The notes beneath the pieces were generated by a model, which ran no database searches, was not told the origin of the DNA, and saw only the letters and a list, made by a program, of their open reading frames with translations. The position numbers were made by a program, and so were the translations under genes. A stretch of DNA of 64,000 nucleotides from Dendronalium phyllosphericum CENA369 (GTDB lineage Bacteria; Cyanobacteriota; Cyanobacteriia; Cyanobacteriales; Nostocaceae), in NCBI RefSeq assembly GCF_016056275.1, contig NZ_JAECZA010000231.1:1859-65858 (forward strand), written 5' to 3'. Each line of letters opens with the position of its first letter. Position 1 is the stretch's first letter. Below, piece by piece: positions 24,695-33,824 of this stretch.

Positions 24695-26440
24695 ATGCTC
24701 AGACGCTGCAACAGCCATAGAACAATATCAGTGGCTGTGCTTTCATTTGTGATATGCCTTACTCTAATAAGCGTGCATTCATTTGGGCAAACAATTATGA
24801 CCTCAGCGCCCCGACTGCTGACTGACCCATTTTTGCAACTGCCAACTGAAACTTCAGTGCGAGTAGTTTGGTTCACTGAGTTTGCTGGTGCTAAACATAA
24901 AGTCGCCTATGGGGAAAATTTAAAGCAAACTTCCTATGCCAGCACAACAAAACTCAGTCGCACGCGTGAAGACCAGAGATCGCGAGTCGCAAACCAAACC
25001 CAAGACGGACAAGTTTATCAAAAACCTGTTTTGCGTAATATTTGGCGGCATGAAGCTGAAGTGACTGGCTTAACTCCTGGCGTGCGCGCGAACTATCGCG
25101 TCACGAGTATCCGAGAAGATGGTGAAAGTGTTAGCAGCGATGTTTTTACACTTGCACCTACCCCAAAAGCCGACACAGCATTAAAAATTTTGCTGACTTC
25201 TGACCATCAATTGAAGCCAATGACAGAGGTAAATCTGCAAAAAGTCGTAGAGACAGTGGGACGTGTGGATGCAGTATGGTTTGCTGGTGATTTGATTAAC
25301 GTTAGCGATCGCGCCTCGGAATGGTTTGATGATAATCGAGGTACTGCTTTATTTCCAGGTTTGCAAGGTCGTGCTAAGTATGAAATAGAACATAATGGCA
25401 TAAAGACAACCTACACAGGAGGTCAAATAATTCAACATGCGCCGATGTTTACTTGCATTGGCAATCATGAAGTGATGGGAAGATTTGCCAGGAAGCAGAG
25501 CTTAAATGATGAATTTGATGATACATTTCCTCGTGAAGTTGCCCAAAAATTTTATCGCAACAAATCTCTTAGAGATAGTTCTTTTAACACTAATACCTAT
25601 GAAGAAATTTTTACCCTACCCCAAAGTAAAGAGGGTGGCAAAAGATATTATGCAGTCAGCTTTGGTGATGTGCGTTTAGTGGTCTTGTATGCCACAAATA
25701 TGTGGCGGACTCCCAAGTTAGATGGAAAATATGTAAGTAGATATCGAGAAGCTGAAAAAGACCTCAATCATCCTGAAAATTGGGGCTATGGACAGATTAT
25801 TTATGAGCCAATTGATCGAGGTAGCAAGCAGTACAATTGGCTTGAGCAAGAACTTAAAAGTCCTGAATTTAAACAAGCAAAATATAAAGTCGTAATGTTC
25901 CATCATCCACCCCATACTTTGGGTGATAATATTGTCCCTGCCTATACCAATCCATTGCAGATAATCGAACGGAACGAAGCCGACAATATCAAAGCAATAC
26001 GTTACGAATATCCTAAAGATAAAGATTATTTAATCCGCGATGTCATGCCTTTATTAGAAGCAGCTAATGTGCAACTAGTCTTCTATGGCCATTCTCATTT
26101 GTGGAACCGCTTTGTTAGCTCAAATGGTATGCACTTTTTAGAAACATCTAATGTTGGCAATACTTATGGAGCCGCTTGGGGTGACAGAAAGCGAGAAATC
26201 CCAATAGGATATAAGGAAGATTATGTTATGCTTGGCGATCCTAACGAGTTAGAACCAGTATTGCCAACAATTGCCCCATTGTTAGATAAAGATGGTAAAC
26301 CATTACCCTATATTGCCAGTAATGACATTACAGCGTTCAGCATCTTTGATACTGGGACAGGTATAGTAAGCAGCTATCGTTTTGATACTCGCAAACCGGA
26401 TTTAGATGTTTTAAAATTTGATGAATTTAAGTTGAAATAA
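24695..26440 (+). CDS. Purple-acid-phosphatase-like metallophosphoesterase
   Basis: A 581-residue exported enzyme: N-terminal hydrophobic segment (VAVLSFVICLTLISVHSF), a fibronectin-like domain at about 30-155 as in purple acid phosphatases (LLTDPFLQLPTETSVRVVWF), then the calcineurin-like metal site: TSDHQ, GDLIN near 190, GNHEV near 255, MFHHPPH near 407 and GHSHLWNR near 465. It would hydrolyse phosphate esters in the periplasm. The first metal motif is atypical (SDHQ rather than DxH), so activity is probable but not certain. Start ATG 24695. It is convergent with the next gene. Confidence 0.85.
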   Translation: MLRRCNSHRTISVAVLSFVICLTLISVHSFGQTIMTSAPRLLTDPFLQLPTETSVRVVWFTEFAGAKHKVAYGENLKQTSYASTTKLSRTREDQRSRVANQTQDGQVYQKPVLRNIWRHEAEVTGLTPGVRANYRVTSIREDGESVSSDVFTLAPTPKADTALKILLTSDHQLKPMTEVNLQKVVETVGRVDAVWFAGDLINVSDRASEWFDDNRGTALFPGLQGRAKYEIEHNGIKTTYTGGQIIQHAPMFTCIGNHEVMGRFARKQSLNDEFDDTFPREVAQKFYRNKSLRDSSFNTNTYEEIFTLPQSKEGGKRYYAVSFGDVRLVVLYATNMWRTPKLDGKYVSRYREAEKDLNHPENWGYGQIIYEPIDRGSKQYNWLEQELKSPEFKQAKYKVVMFHHPPHTLGDNIVPAYTNPLQIIERNEADNIKAIRYEYPKDKDYLIRDVMPLLEAANVQLVFYGHSHLWNRFVSSNGMHFLETSNVGNTYGAAWGDRKREIPIGYKEDYVMLGDPNELEPVLPTIAPLLDKDGKPLPYIASNDITAFSIFDTGTGIVSSYRFDTRKPDLDVLKFDEFKLK

Positions 26441-26584
26441 CTATCTACTTACTTTAAATCAAGAATAAGCAATATCTGATGACAAGCGACTGGCTTCACG
26501 ATTCTGTGAATTAGTGTGCGGCTAGGAAGTAGCGCTTAAAACTCCGACTTCTTCACCGCGTCTTCCTCCTCTATTGCTTTCTAC

Positions 26585-27871
26585 TTATCTAGGTTGACTA
26601 GCTATATTCGGTTGACCTAAGTAGTTATACACAAGTCGGGAAACTTGACCAATAAAAGCTTTAGCTCTTAAATCGTTGAAAGGTCTTCTCACCATAATGC
26701 CTGCTAAGTAGCGTTTACCTGATGGCATTTCAATAATACCGGCATCACCGAGAATCACTCCCAACGTTCCAGTTTTGTGAGCAATTACCGCACCTTTACC
26801 AAGTCCAGAAGGTAGTAAGCTTCTGTTTTCGACACGACGCATAAGACTCAAGACTTTGCTACGACTAGAATTACTCAGTACCTGATTGTTCTGATTAACA
26901 ATCAGGGCTGATAATCTGACCAAATCTTTAGGGCTAGTTGTGTTAGTACCTTTAAAGTCGCCCAGCAAATTCCGAATCACAGTGTTTTGCAGTCCCCAGT
27001 TCCGGAAACGCTGATTTAATTTAGCCTTACCACCCAAACGGTCAATAATCATGTTAGTGGCAGTATTGTCGCTGATGGTAATCATTTTGGTAGCGGTTTC
27101 CAAAAGACTAAACCGAGTTCCAGGTCGTTTATACTGTATTACTCCCGAACCTCCAGTCATTAAGTCACGCCGCATGACTAAGCTTTCATTCAGCTTGACT
27201 CTACCTGCATCCACTTCTTGAAATAACGCTACTAAAACAGGAAACTTAATTGTGCTAGCAGCTGGAAATGCTTTTTCCCCATGTAAGTCCAGATAGTTAC
27301 CTGTATCTAAATCTAAGAAAAACATTCCCGGTTCTAAATAACCATAACGAGCCATCAATCCTTTAACTTGAGAACTTAGCTGCAATATTTCTTTACCTAA
27401 AGGAACAACGCCAGCAAATGGAGAAACATCACCTATGGAAACGGGAATTTTTTCTTCACCAGAGGACGCAATATTATTACTGCTGCGCTCAATTGATGCA
27501 AAGTTTACTATCCAGTGGGATGAAGAGTCGCCTTTAATTAATAATTTTTCTGGAGAGATTGTGTACCCTGGTGCTAATTCAACCACTAATCTGGTCGTGT
27601 CGGAATCAACTTTTCCAATGCGGATTTCTTTAACTTTTGAGCCAAAACTTTGACGAATTGTATTTCGATCGAGTTGAATTTTTGGAAGGTCAATAACCAG
27701 TCGCGTTGGGTTATTAATTAAAAATGCTCTGGGTTGAACTCCTGATTCTGTAGTGATGTTGAGTTGATTGCGAGCAGTGTCAAAGTACCAAGATTCTAAG
27801 CTAGCTGCTTTGGCAGCAGAAGAGAGCAGCAAAATGCTGATAACGCTAGGCAAAAAAAAGCGTAATCTCAT
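26585..27871 (-). CDS. AMIN-domain class A beta-lactamase-like serine hydrolase
   Basis: A 428-residue exported protein. A signal peptide (about 1-22) leads to an AMIN domain at about 24-127 (LESWYFDTARNQLNITT...RLVIDLP), a module that directs proteins to peptidoglycan. Residues 165-425 form a class A beta-lactamase/transpeptidase fold: Ser206-x-x-Lys209 (AASTIKF), SDN at 267-269 and KTG at 366-368 (AHKTGTLG). It may bind or hydrolyse beta-lactams or act on peptidoglycan. The glutamate of the omega loop is not obvious, so true beta-lactamase activity is uncertain. The AMIN fusion favours a wall-associated role. Confidence 0.85.
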   Translation of the reverse strand: MRLRFFLPSVISILLLSSAAKAASLESWYFDTARNQLNITTESGVQPRAFLINNPTRLVIDLPKIQLDRNTIRQSFGSKVKEIRIGKVDSDTTRLVVELAPGYTISPEKLLIKGDSSSHWIVNFASIERSSNNIASSGEEKIPVSIGDVSPFAGVVPLGKEILQLSSQVKGLMARYGYLEPGMFFLDLDTGNYLDLHGEKAFPAASTIKFPVLVALFQEVDAGRVKLNESLVMRRDLMTGGSGVIQYKRPGTRFSLLETATKMITISDNTATNMIIDRLGGKAKLNQRFRNWGLQNTVIRNLLGDFKGTNTTSPKDLVRLSALIVNQNNQVLSNSSRSKVLSLMRRVENRSLLPSGLGKGAVIAHKTGTLGVILGDAGIIEMPSGKRYLAGIMVRRPFNDLRAKAFIGQVSRLVYNYLGQPNIASQPR

Positions 27872-28479
27872 TCGGGTAATTTATGAGCGACAGTAGGATT
27901 TACTAGCACAAATTTTCCTCGTTTTCCCAGTATATCCGGAAGAAAAACACATGAAAACAAGTGGTAATTGCTTAATCAAGACACTAATACCACAAAATAG
28001 TTCCACTACAAAATCAAAAATTGATTTGTATTTACGCTTTATTTGTTTTCAATCAGATGATTAGGGTTAAATTGCTGAAAAATAAATATATTTAGACTTG
28101 TAAGCTTAAATAACCGCAAAAGTATTTTAACAGGCTCAATACTGATGATTTTTGATGAAAATCACAATATTTAATTTTATGTCTCTGAAGAAACATAAGT
28201 GTAGGGGTGGAGGGAAGGAAAAGTGTTTCACCTGTAGCTACAATCAGACATAAAAAAGAACTAGGGAACAAGAGAGGAAGGCAAAGGGAGATAAGGGAGA
28301 ACAAGAGGGGGTAGATGTTAAAAGTTAAAACAAAAGCCAGAGAACTTGATTGAATTCCTTTTCTCCCGAACCTTTTCCCTATCCGAAGGGCTTTGACTCC
28401 TGACTTCAGTAGCTAAATTCTGAGAATTAGGGAATCTTAAAGATAACGAAAACTGAAGATAGTCGATAGGAGGAGTAGT
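27872..28479. other. Divergent intergenic region
   Basis: About 600 bp between divergent genes. It contains purine-rich stretches around 28200-28310 but no gene or repeat I can define. AGGAGG at 28468-28473 is the ribosome site of the kinase-like gene. Confidence 0.5.
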
Positions 28480-29316
28480 GTGAATTTGGACAATTTGTCC
28501 TTACAGATAGAAAATATGCGTCAGCGTGTTAACCATTTGCAACGCCAAAGTCAAAAGCCAAAAGGACAGCAAATTGAGATTTTGGCAGAAGTCTTTGAAG
28601 AACTCTACTTTGCTTTAGAAGAACTTCAAATGACCAATGAGGACTTACAGCAACAAAATCAAGAATTATCCAATACTCAACAGGCATTGGTAGCACAACG
28701 TCACCACTACCAGGAATTATTTGAGCAAGTACCAGATGCTTACTTGGTAACTGATACAAAAGGGATTATTCAAGAAGCTAATCATACCGCTACGACTTTG
28801 TTGAATATTTCCAAGAGTTTCCTCATAGGCGAACCCTTAGATATTTACGTAGTAGAAGAAGAACATCCTAATTTTCATCTAAAACTCAGTCATCTGTGCG
28901 ATCGCTCTCAACATGCGATCGCTTTTAGCAGTGAATATCAATCTATAGAAGCTAACTTCGATCCTAAACTACTGCAATATATTTTAACTAATTTACTCTC
29001 TAATTCTCTAAAGTATTCCCCTGTGGGCAGTACAGTTATATTTTCTGTTACTTATTCTAAAAACCAAATCGTCTTTCAGATTCAAGACTTTGGGATTGGC
29101 ATTCCTGCTACTGAAATAGAACATATCTTTGAACCTTTTCATCGTGCTAGCAATGTGGGTAACGTCTCAGGTATGGGGTTAGGAATGTCTATAGTCAAGA
29201 AAGCTCTAGATTTACATAGCGGTCAGATAACTGTGGAAAGTTTTGTCAAGGTAGGAACTACTTGCACAGTCGCTTTGCCATTTTCGGGAAATTTGCCTAC
29301 TCATGTATGTGCCTAA
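28480..29316 (+). CDS. PAS-HATPase kinase-like protein lacking the phospho-acceptor domain
   Basis: A 278-residue protein: an N-terminal coiled coil (about 1-75), the first half of a PAS domain (ELFEQVPDAYLVTDTKGIIQ, 79-98) and then, at about 130-150, an abrupt switch to the histidine-kinase ATPase domain: N box NLLSNSLKYS 171-180, G1 DFGIGIP 203-209, G2 GMGLGMS 231-237. The end of PAS and the whole HisKA dimerisation domain with its H box (HELRTP-like) are absent, while the frame is intact. The block CDRSQHAIAF just before the ATPase is what normally follows HisKA in cyanobacterial kinases. This looks like an in-frame internal deletion, leaving a protein that could bind ATP but not autophosphorylate. 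Start GTG 28480 after AGGAGG. Confidence 0.75.
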   Translation: MNLDNLSLQIENMRQRVNHLQRQSQKPKGQQIEILAEVFEELYFALEELQMTNEDLQQQNQELSNTQQALVAQRHHYQELFEQVPDAYLVTDTKGIIQEANHTATTLLNISKSFLIGEPLDIYVVEEEHPNFHLKLSHLCDRSQHAIAFSSEYQSIEANFDPKLLQYILTNLLSNSLKYSPVGSTVIFSVTYSKNQIVFQIQDFGIGIPATEIEHIFEPFHRASNVGNVSGMGLGMSIVKKALDLHSGQITVESFVKVGTTCTVALPFSGNLPTHVCA

Positions 29317-29649
29317 TTAGGTGTTAGTCCCTACTCCTTTTCTTTCCTAAGAAAATCTTCAACTTCTTTTTTTATGATGAAAACAGTTACTTCAACTTGC
29401 AAATTTTAGGTGGAACTTATAGATACAGAAACTAAAGTATAAAATAATATGATTATTCTACGCATTGTAGCTGTGGGCTGATAATTACTTTTATTTATGG
29501 AATTAAAAAGTAAAAATATTTGCATCTATCGATTAAGAGTCTTTAATATATAATTGACCATTAATAAAAAGTTGAGTGTTAAGTCTCGTTTAGCATTAGC
29601 TGAAGGAAATTTGCTCGGCAACTGAAAGTTGTAGGTGTGAATTACGCCT
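29317..29649. other. Spacer upstream of the Rrf2 gene
   Basis: About 330 bp, AT-rich, no gene seen. It presumably carries the promoter of the Rrf2 regulator. Confidence 0.45.
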
Positions 29650-30084
29650 GTGGAACTCTCTAATAAATCTGAATACGCACTTCTAGCGCTGTTAGAATTG
29701 GCAACTCGTTATTCTAGCGGCGAATCTCTGCAAATTCGGCAGATAGCAGTGCTACAACATATACCAAACCGCTATTTAGAACAATTATTGGCGACCTTAA
29801 GGCGTAGAGGCCTGATTAAGAGCATACGTGGCGCGAAAGGTGGCTATGTTTTGGCACGAGATCCTCGTATGATTACGCTGCTAGAAGCTTTTACTTGCAT
29901 GGAAGGCGTAGATACCGCGCCTGATGTGGATAGTGATACTACAACAGTAGAAACTCAGGTAATCCAAGAAATCTGGCATGAGGCTCGTCAGGCAGCTAAT
30001 GCTGTTCTGCAAAAATATACACTCCAAGACCTTTGCGATCGGCGAGATATCCATCGTCACAAAGAAATTATGTACTACATATAG
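29650..30084 (+). CDS. Rrf2-family transcriptional regulator
   Basis: A 144-residue winged-helix DNA-binding protein. The Rrf2 signature is clear: ELSNKSEYALLALLELA, LQIRQIAVLQHIPNRYLEQLLATLRRRGL (helix-turn-helix) and RGAKGGYVLARDP (wing). IscR-like members bind an Fe-S cluster through three clustered cysteines; here only Cys near 87 (FTCMEGV) and one near 127 (DLCDRRD) are seen, so a classical cluster is doubtful. In cyanobacteria such regulators often control cysteine or sulfur metabolism, but the target here is unknown. GTG start at 29650. Confidence 0.9.
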   Translation: MELSNKSEYALLALLELATRYSSGESLQIRQIAVLQHIPNRYLEQLLATLRRRGLIKSIRGAKGGYVLARDPRMITLLEAFTCMEGVDTAPDVDSDTTTVETQVIQEIWHEARQAANAVLQKYTLQDLCDRRDIHRHKEIMYYI

Positions 30085-30173
30085 TATTGGTACAGGAAAA
30101 GCAGAAGCACAGAAGCGGGAGAAAGAATTTTGAAATAATTTCTCCCGATTTTTCCAATTTCCAGTCTCAGTCT

Positions 30174-30349
30174 CTAGTAGTCTGTCCCAATAAATTTGCT
30201 AGCTTTAAAATCCTCCGCGTCTCCGTATCACCGCGTCCCCCTTCGGGTTCGGAAGTTTGGACTCGACGGGAACCGCCAAGACTCCAACTTCCTCACCGCG
30301 TCCCTATATCAGCCCTAACCATATTACAACTAATGGGACAGACTACTAG
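30174..30349. mobile_element. 176-bp MITE-like element with perfect 16-bp terminal inverted repeats
   Basis: The left end CTAGTAGTCTGTCCCA (30174-30189) and right end TGGGACAGACTACTAG (30334-30349) are exact reverse complements. The ends include a TA that could be the target duplication of an IS630/Tc1-type transposase. The interior (CCGCGTCCCCCTTCGGG...) has no coding capacity. It lies between the Rrf2 gene and a convergent secreted-protein gene. Confidence 0.75.
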
Positions 30350-30352
30350 TCT

Positions 30353-30793
30353 CTAATTCCCCTTCTTCTGTTGTTGCGAAATTGAGAGGGTATAGCTATA
30401 CTGTCGTTGGGATAACTCGCCTACGTACAGCGCGTATTTTCCTGATTGCCAATAACCGGACATTTCTGGCTTGGTTTCAGAGTAACGATCTGCTAAAACG
30501 CAGAAGCGTCCTCCAGGGCCATCAATTAACAGCGTTGGCTGTCCAGGACTATCTACTGTTAATCGTAAGTAAGGCAGTGATTCACTAACCTGGATAATTT
30601 GACTGGGTGCGTTAGGAATGTTACCACAATCGCTTTTAACCGATCCTCCGGATTTACCATTCAAAATCAGTGGATCTGATTGTAACTTGGAAGTAATTTG
30701 GATCGATGGTGTCTCAGCCAAAATAGGCTCGGTTAGCACTAAACTCATCGCCAAAGCTGCGGGAACAAATGTCAATAGTCTACCCGTCTTCAT
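30353..30793 (-). CDS. Exported hypothetical protein
   Basis: A 146-residue protein with a signal peptide (LTFVPAALAMSLVLTEPILA, cleavage near residue 26). The mature part has two cysteines that may pair (SDCGN and RFCVLAD) and a beta-rich pattern ending YALYVGELSQRQYSYTLSIS, reminiscent of small periplasmic beta-sandwich proteins such as PPC-like domains. No catalytic motif. Function not recognised. Its 3' end almost touches the MITE (3 bp), so the element may form its transcript end. Confidence 0.65.
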   Translation of the reverse strand: MKTGRLLTFVPAALAMSLVLTEPILAETPSIQITSKLQSDPLILNGKSGGSVKSDCGNIPNAPSQIIQVSESLPYLRLTVDSPGQPTLLIDGPGGRFCVLADRYSETKPEMSGYWQSGKYALYVGELSQRQYSYTLSISQQQKKGN

Positions 30794-31132
30794 GTTAATT
30801 AATGCTCCCGACTATTTCTAGAGCGATATTGATATAAATAGTCTGAATTAATAGACGAGGGTAATCCGTCTCAGTTCCCGATCGCGGAGTATAAATCTTT
30901 ATATAAATAATTAATCGCTATATGGCTAAATATGAAAATAACATAAAGTAACTGGTTTTAGAGGATTGGGAATTGAAATAAAGGAAAGATGGAAGAACTT
31001 TTAACGTTTTTCCTCCCCAGTCGCAAGAGAGGTCTTTCTCGCACAGACATTAGCTAAAATCACTAGACAACCGCCAAACATGGAATTTGGTTAGTCTGTT
31101 ATTGAATGTCCTAGCTGAGGTAAAAAAGATTG
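30794..31132. other. Divergent intergenic region
   Basis: About 340 bp between divergent genes, presumably with both promoters. I see no repeat or RNA. Confidence 0.45.
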
Positions 31133-31477
31133 ATGAATTATCAACCAGAAGAAGATTTAGAGCGTCGCCTGCAAAAGCTAGAAACAGAAATAAATTCTTC
31201 GTCTAAGGAAGTTGAACGATCGCAATCACCGAACAATACATCTGAGTCCAGTTTTACTAACTTGAAATCGCACTTGAGGCGATCGCAACTGTGGTTCAAC
31301 AACTTGTCTGGAACTAGCAAGATTGTATTTGCGGGTGTGGCGGTGCTTTTAGGCTTTGCATTGGTACAAGCAGTGCTGAAACTTGTTGCATCGGCAATTA
31401 GTCTGGCAGTGTTGGCATTGTTAGTGTATGTTGGATACAAATTTTTTGTGTCTGGTAGCTTTCAAAATAAGCAATAG
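31133..31477 (+). CDS. Small membrane protein, conserved hypothetical
   Basis: A 114-residue protein from ATG 31133 (a TTG directly upstream is also in frame). The N-terminal 55 residues are charged and helical (PEEDLERRLQKLETEI), followed by two hydrophobic segments (IVFAGVAVLLGFALVQAVLK and ISLAVLALLVYVGYKFF) at about 65-108. Topology suggests a cytoplasmic coil anchored in the membrane. It is 52 bp upstream of the RDD-pentapeptide gene in the same direction and probably shares its transcript. Function unknown. Confidence 0.65.
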   Translation: MNYQPEEDLERRLQKLETEINSSSKEVERSQSPNNTSESSFTNLKSHLRRSQLWFNNLSGTSKIVFAGVAVLLGFALVQAVLKLVASAISLAVLALLVYVGYKFFVSGSFQNKQ

Positions 31478-31529
31478 ACTATGTTAACTGCGCCGAAAGC
31501 GGCGTAAATATAAAGTCAAAGGGAATTAT

Positions 31530-33689
31530 ATGGCGACTCCAATTGTGAGGAGAAGTAATAAATCTAGACAAACACAAGATTCGGAAACAGCCAATTCACT
31601 GCCGTTAGTAACTAGGCGCTTTGCTGCTTGGGCAGCGGAAATTACACTGGTGGTTGCCAGTGGCTTGGTTCCCTTCGGTCTGGGGGCATTTGCCAATTCT
31701 AGAAGCGAGTTGAATCGCGTGCCGCTCAACCCCGTGCTAGTAGTAACCGAAAGAGCGATCGCTCGACCTTTAGCTCTGCCTGTGAGCTACGGTATCCCTA
31801 ATGTTGCATGGCCGACTAATTTCTTGTGGACAGTAGCTCTGTTAGCACCCGTAACACTCTCCTGGTGGCAACTGTATTTACTAGGTAAAACTGGTAGTAC
31901 TATCCCCAAACGTTGGTTAGGTATACGAGTAGTTAACGAACAAGGTACGCCACCTGGTTTAGCGGCAGCTGTGGTGCGCGAAGGACTTGGTAGAACGACC
32001 GTACCCTTATCCATCGCCTATATTCTCTGGCGTTACAGCTTTGCCTTTCCTAATTTAGGATTATTCACGTTTTTAGCTGTGTTGATGGTATTGGGAGAAG
32101 GATTAGCTTTGCCCGCACGCCAAGGCCGTCGCGCACTGCACGATTGGCTAGCTGGTACTTACACAATTGATACCACTCGCCCGATGCCAGACTCACTGGT
32201 AGCTAGCAAAGCACATTCCTCATCAAAAGGCAACGAACCCGATGCGGCACAAGAGGAAGTTGCCACCCCAGCACTAGCGATCGCTGGAGAAAATACAAGT
32301 CTGAGCGCGCTGTGGCGACGGATGCGGCAAAATCCTAGCTTGACATTGTTTGCAGTAGCACTCGCAAGTATGACGGCGGTGCTAGGAACTTTAATCGCGA
32401 CTCAAATCTATGTCCAAACTCAGCAAACTCAGCGGGAAACCAACCAAATTAATAGCCAAAAGTTTCTCGCGCTGGTAAAACAATTGAATCCTGACTCTGG
32501 TGCTACGACTGAGGAGCGTCAGAGTTTAATATTAGCGATGGGTGGTCTGAATGACCCACAATCTATCCAATACCTTGCGGATCTCCTGGTGAGCGAAACC
32601 AACCCGATTCTCTTGGATACGATTCAGCAAGCTTTGGCAGGCATCGGGTTGAAAGCCATTCCGGAATTGAAAAACAAAAATCAGTTTTTAGCTAGCGAAC
32701 TGGACGCAAGTAGCAGCGCACCCCAAGAGCGAGAATTGCGACAAAAGCGCTTACAAATCAACCAGCAGACCATTAACAAAATTTTGACTGTTTACAGTGG
32801 TAAAACTGAGGGTATCGACCTCAGTCGCACCCAATTAGGTCAAAGTGGCACTGCGGGCAGCTCCTTTTTCAACTTGGTGTTAGAGAACATTGATTTATCG
32901 GGAATTAAGTTTAAATCTGCAAATCTCAACCAAGCTAGTTTCAAAGGAAGTCGCTTTCGGGGAGCTGGTGAAGATGGACGCTTCGATACCTTTGACGATG
33001 CGATCGCTGATTTAAGCCAAGCGCAAATGAAACAAGCGAATTTCAGTGATGCTAACCTCAGCCGCGTCATGATGACTGGTAGCGATTTAAGCCGCGCCAC
33101 CCTCAACAGAGCCAACTTATCTAATGCGCGTTTAGTTGGTGCTAACCTCAGTAGCACTCAATTAGTGGGAGCAGATTTGCGAAACGCAGTTTTGGAAAAT
33201 GCCAGCCTCACTGGTGCAGACTTAGGTGACGCAAAATTAAACGAAGCCAATTTGTATGCTGCTCGTTTAGGTCGCGTAATTGCGATCGGCACTCAATTGT
33301 CATTAGCTAACTTAACTAAAACAGATTGGCAAGCATCCGATTTATCTGGAGCCGATTTGGAACGTGCCAATCTCAGCAATGCTAACCTTAGTGCTGCTCG
33401 TCTAACTGGCGCTACCTTGCGTTCTGCCCAACTGCAAAACGCCGACTTGCGAAATGCTGACCTCAGTTTAGTAGATTTACGAGGAGCAAACGTCGCAGGT
33501 GCAGATTTCCAGGGGACAATTATCGCTCCTGCCAAACAAGATCCCGCAGATCAATTTGTGCAAACACCAGACCTAGGTTCGGTATCTGCTGTAGTCCAAG
33601 GAGTTGATTTTTCTCAAGCTAAAAATTTAGATGCTAAACAACTAGCTTACATTTGTACTAAAGGAGGCATTCATCCTCGTTGCCCATAG
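31530..33689 (+). CDS. RDD-domain membrane protein fused to pentapeptide repeats
   Basis: A 719-residue protein with four parts. An RDD membrane domain (about 28-215) with several hydrophobic segments and the conserved STIPKRWLGIRVV and RRALHDWLAGT motifs. A further transmembrane segment near 263-288. A helical stretch resembling HEAT repeats (about 300-370, LILAMGGLNDPQSIQYLADL). A long pentapeptide array A(D/N)LxxA at about 430-640, which folds as a right-handed quadrilateral helix, then a tail with IHPRCP. RDD proteins may transport ions; the pentapeptide part is probably a binding scaffold. The substrate is unknown. This fusion seems cyanobacterial (inference). Confidence 0.85.
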   Translation: MATPIVRRSNKSRQTQDSETANSLPLVTRRFAAWAAEITLVVASGLVPFGLGAFANSRSELNRVPLNPVLVVTERAIARPLALPVSYGIPNVAWPTNFLWTVALLAPVTLSWWQLYLLGKTGSTIPKRWLGIRVVNEQGTPPGLAAAVVREGLGRTTVPLSIAYILWRYSFAFPNLGLFTFLAVLMVLGEGLALPARQGRRALHDWLAGTYTIDTTRPMPDSLVASKAHSSSKGNEPDAAQEEVATPALAIAGENTSLSALWRRMRQNPSLTLFAVALASMTAVLGTLIATQIYVQTQQTQRETNQINSQKFLALVKQLNPDSGATTEERQSLILAMGGLNDPQSIQYLADLLVSETNPILLDTIQQALAGIGLKAIPELKNKNQFLASELDASSSAPQERELRQKRLQINQQTINKILTVYSGKTEGIDLSRTQLGQSGTAGSSFFNLVLENIDLSGIKFKSANLNQASFKGSRFRGAGEDGRFDTFDDAIADLSQAQMKQANFSDANLSRVMMTGSDLSRATLNRANLSNARLVGANLSSTQLVGADLRNAVLENASLTGADLGDAKLNEANLYAARLGRVIAIGTQLSLANLTKTDWQASDLSGADLERANLSNANLSAARLTGATLRSAQLQNADLRNADLSLVDLRGANVAGADFQGTIIAPAKQDPADQFVQTPDLGSVSAVVQGVDFSQAKNLDAKQLAYICTKGGIHPRCP

Positions 33690-33792
33690 GGTAAGAAAGC
33701 AAGGGGAGATGACTTCGTAAGGAGGAAGGGGAAAGAAATTAAACTAAAGTTCTTCTCCTTTCCCTTTACCCTTTTCTCGCAAAGAAGTGTTT

Positions 33793-33819
33793 CTGACAAC
33801 TGACAACTGACAACTGACT
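33793..33819. repeat. Heptamer tandem repeat CTGACAA
   Basis: Three perfect CTGACAA units and a partial fourth, in the gap between the convergent RDD and cysteine-hydrolase genes. The same CTGACAA/TTGTCAG heptamer occurs around 51641-51716. Confidence 0.75.
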
Positions 33820-33824
33820 CCTAA

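Noticed and set aside
30033-30356. 107-codon frame overlapping the Rrf2 end and MITE
   Set aside because: Most of it is the MITE interior.
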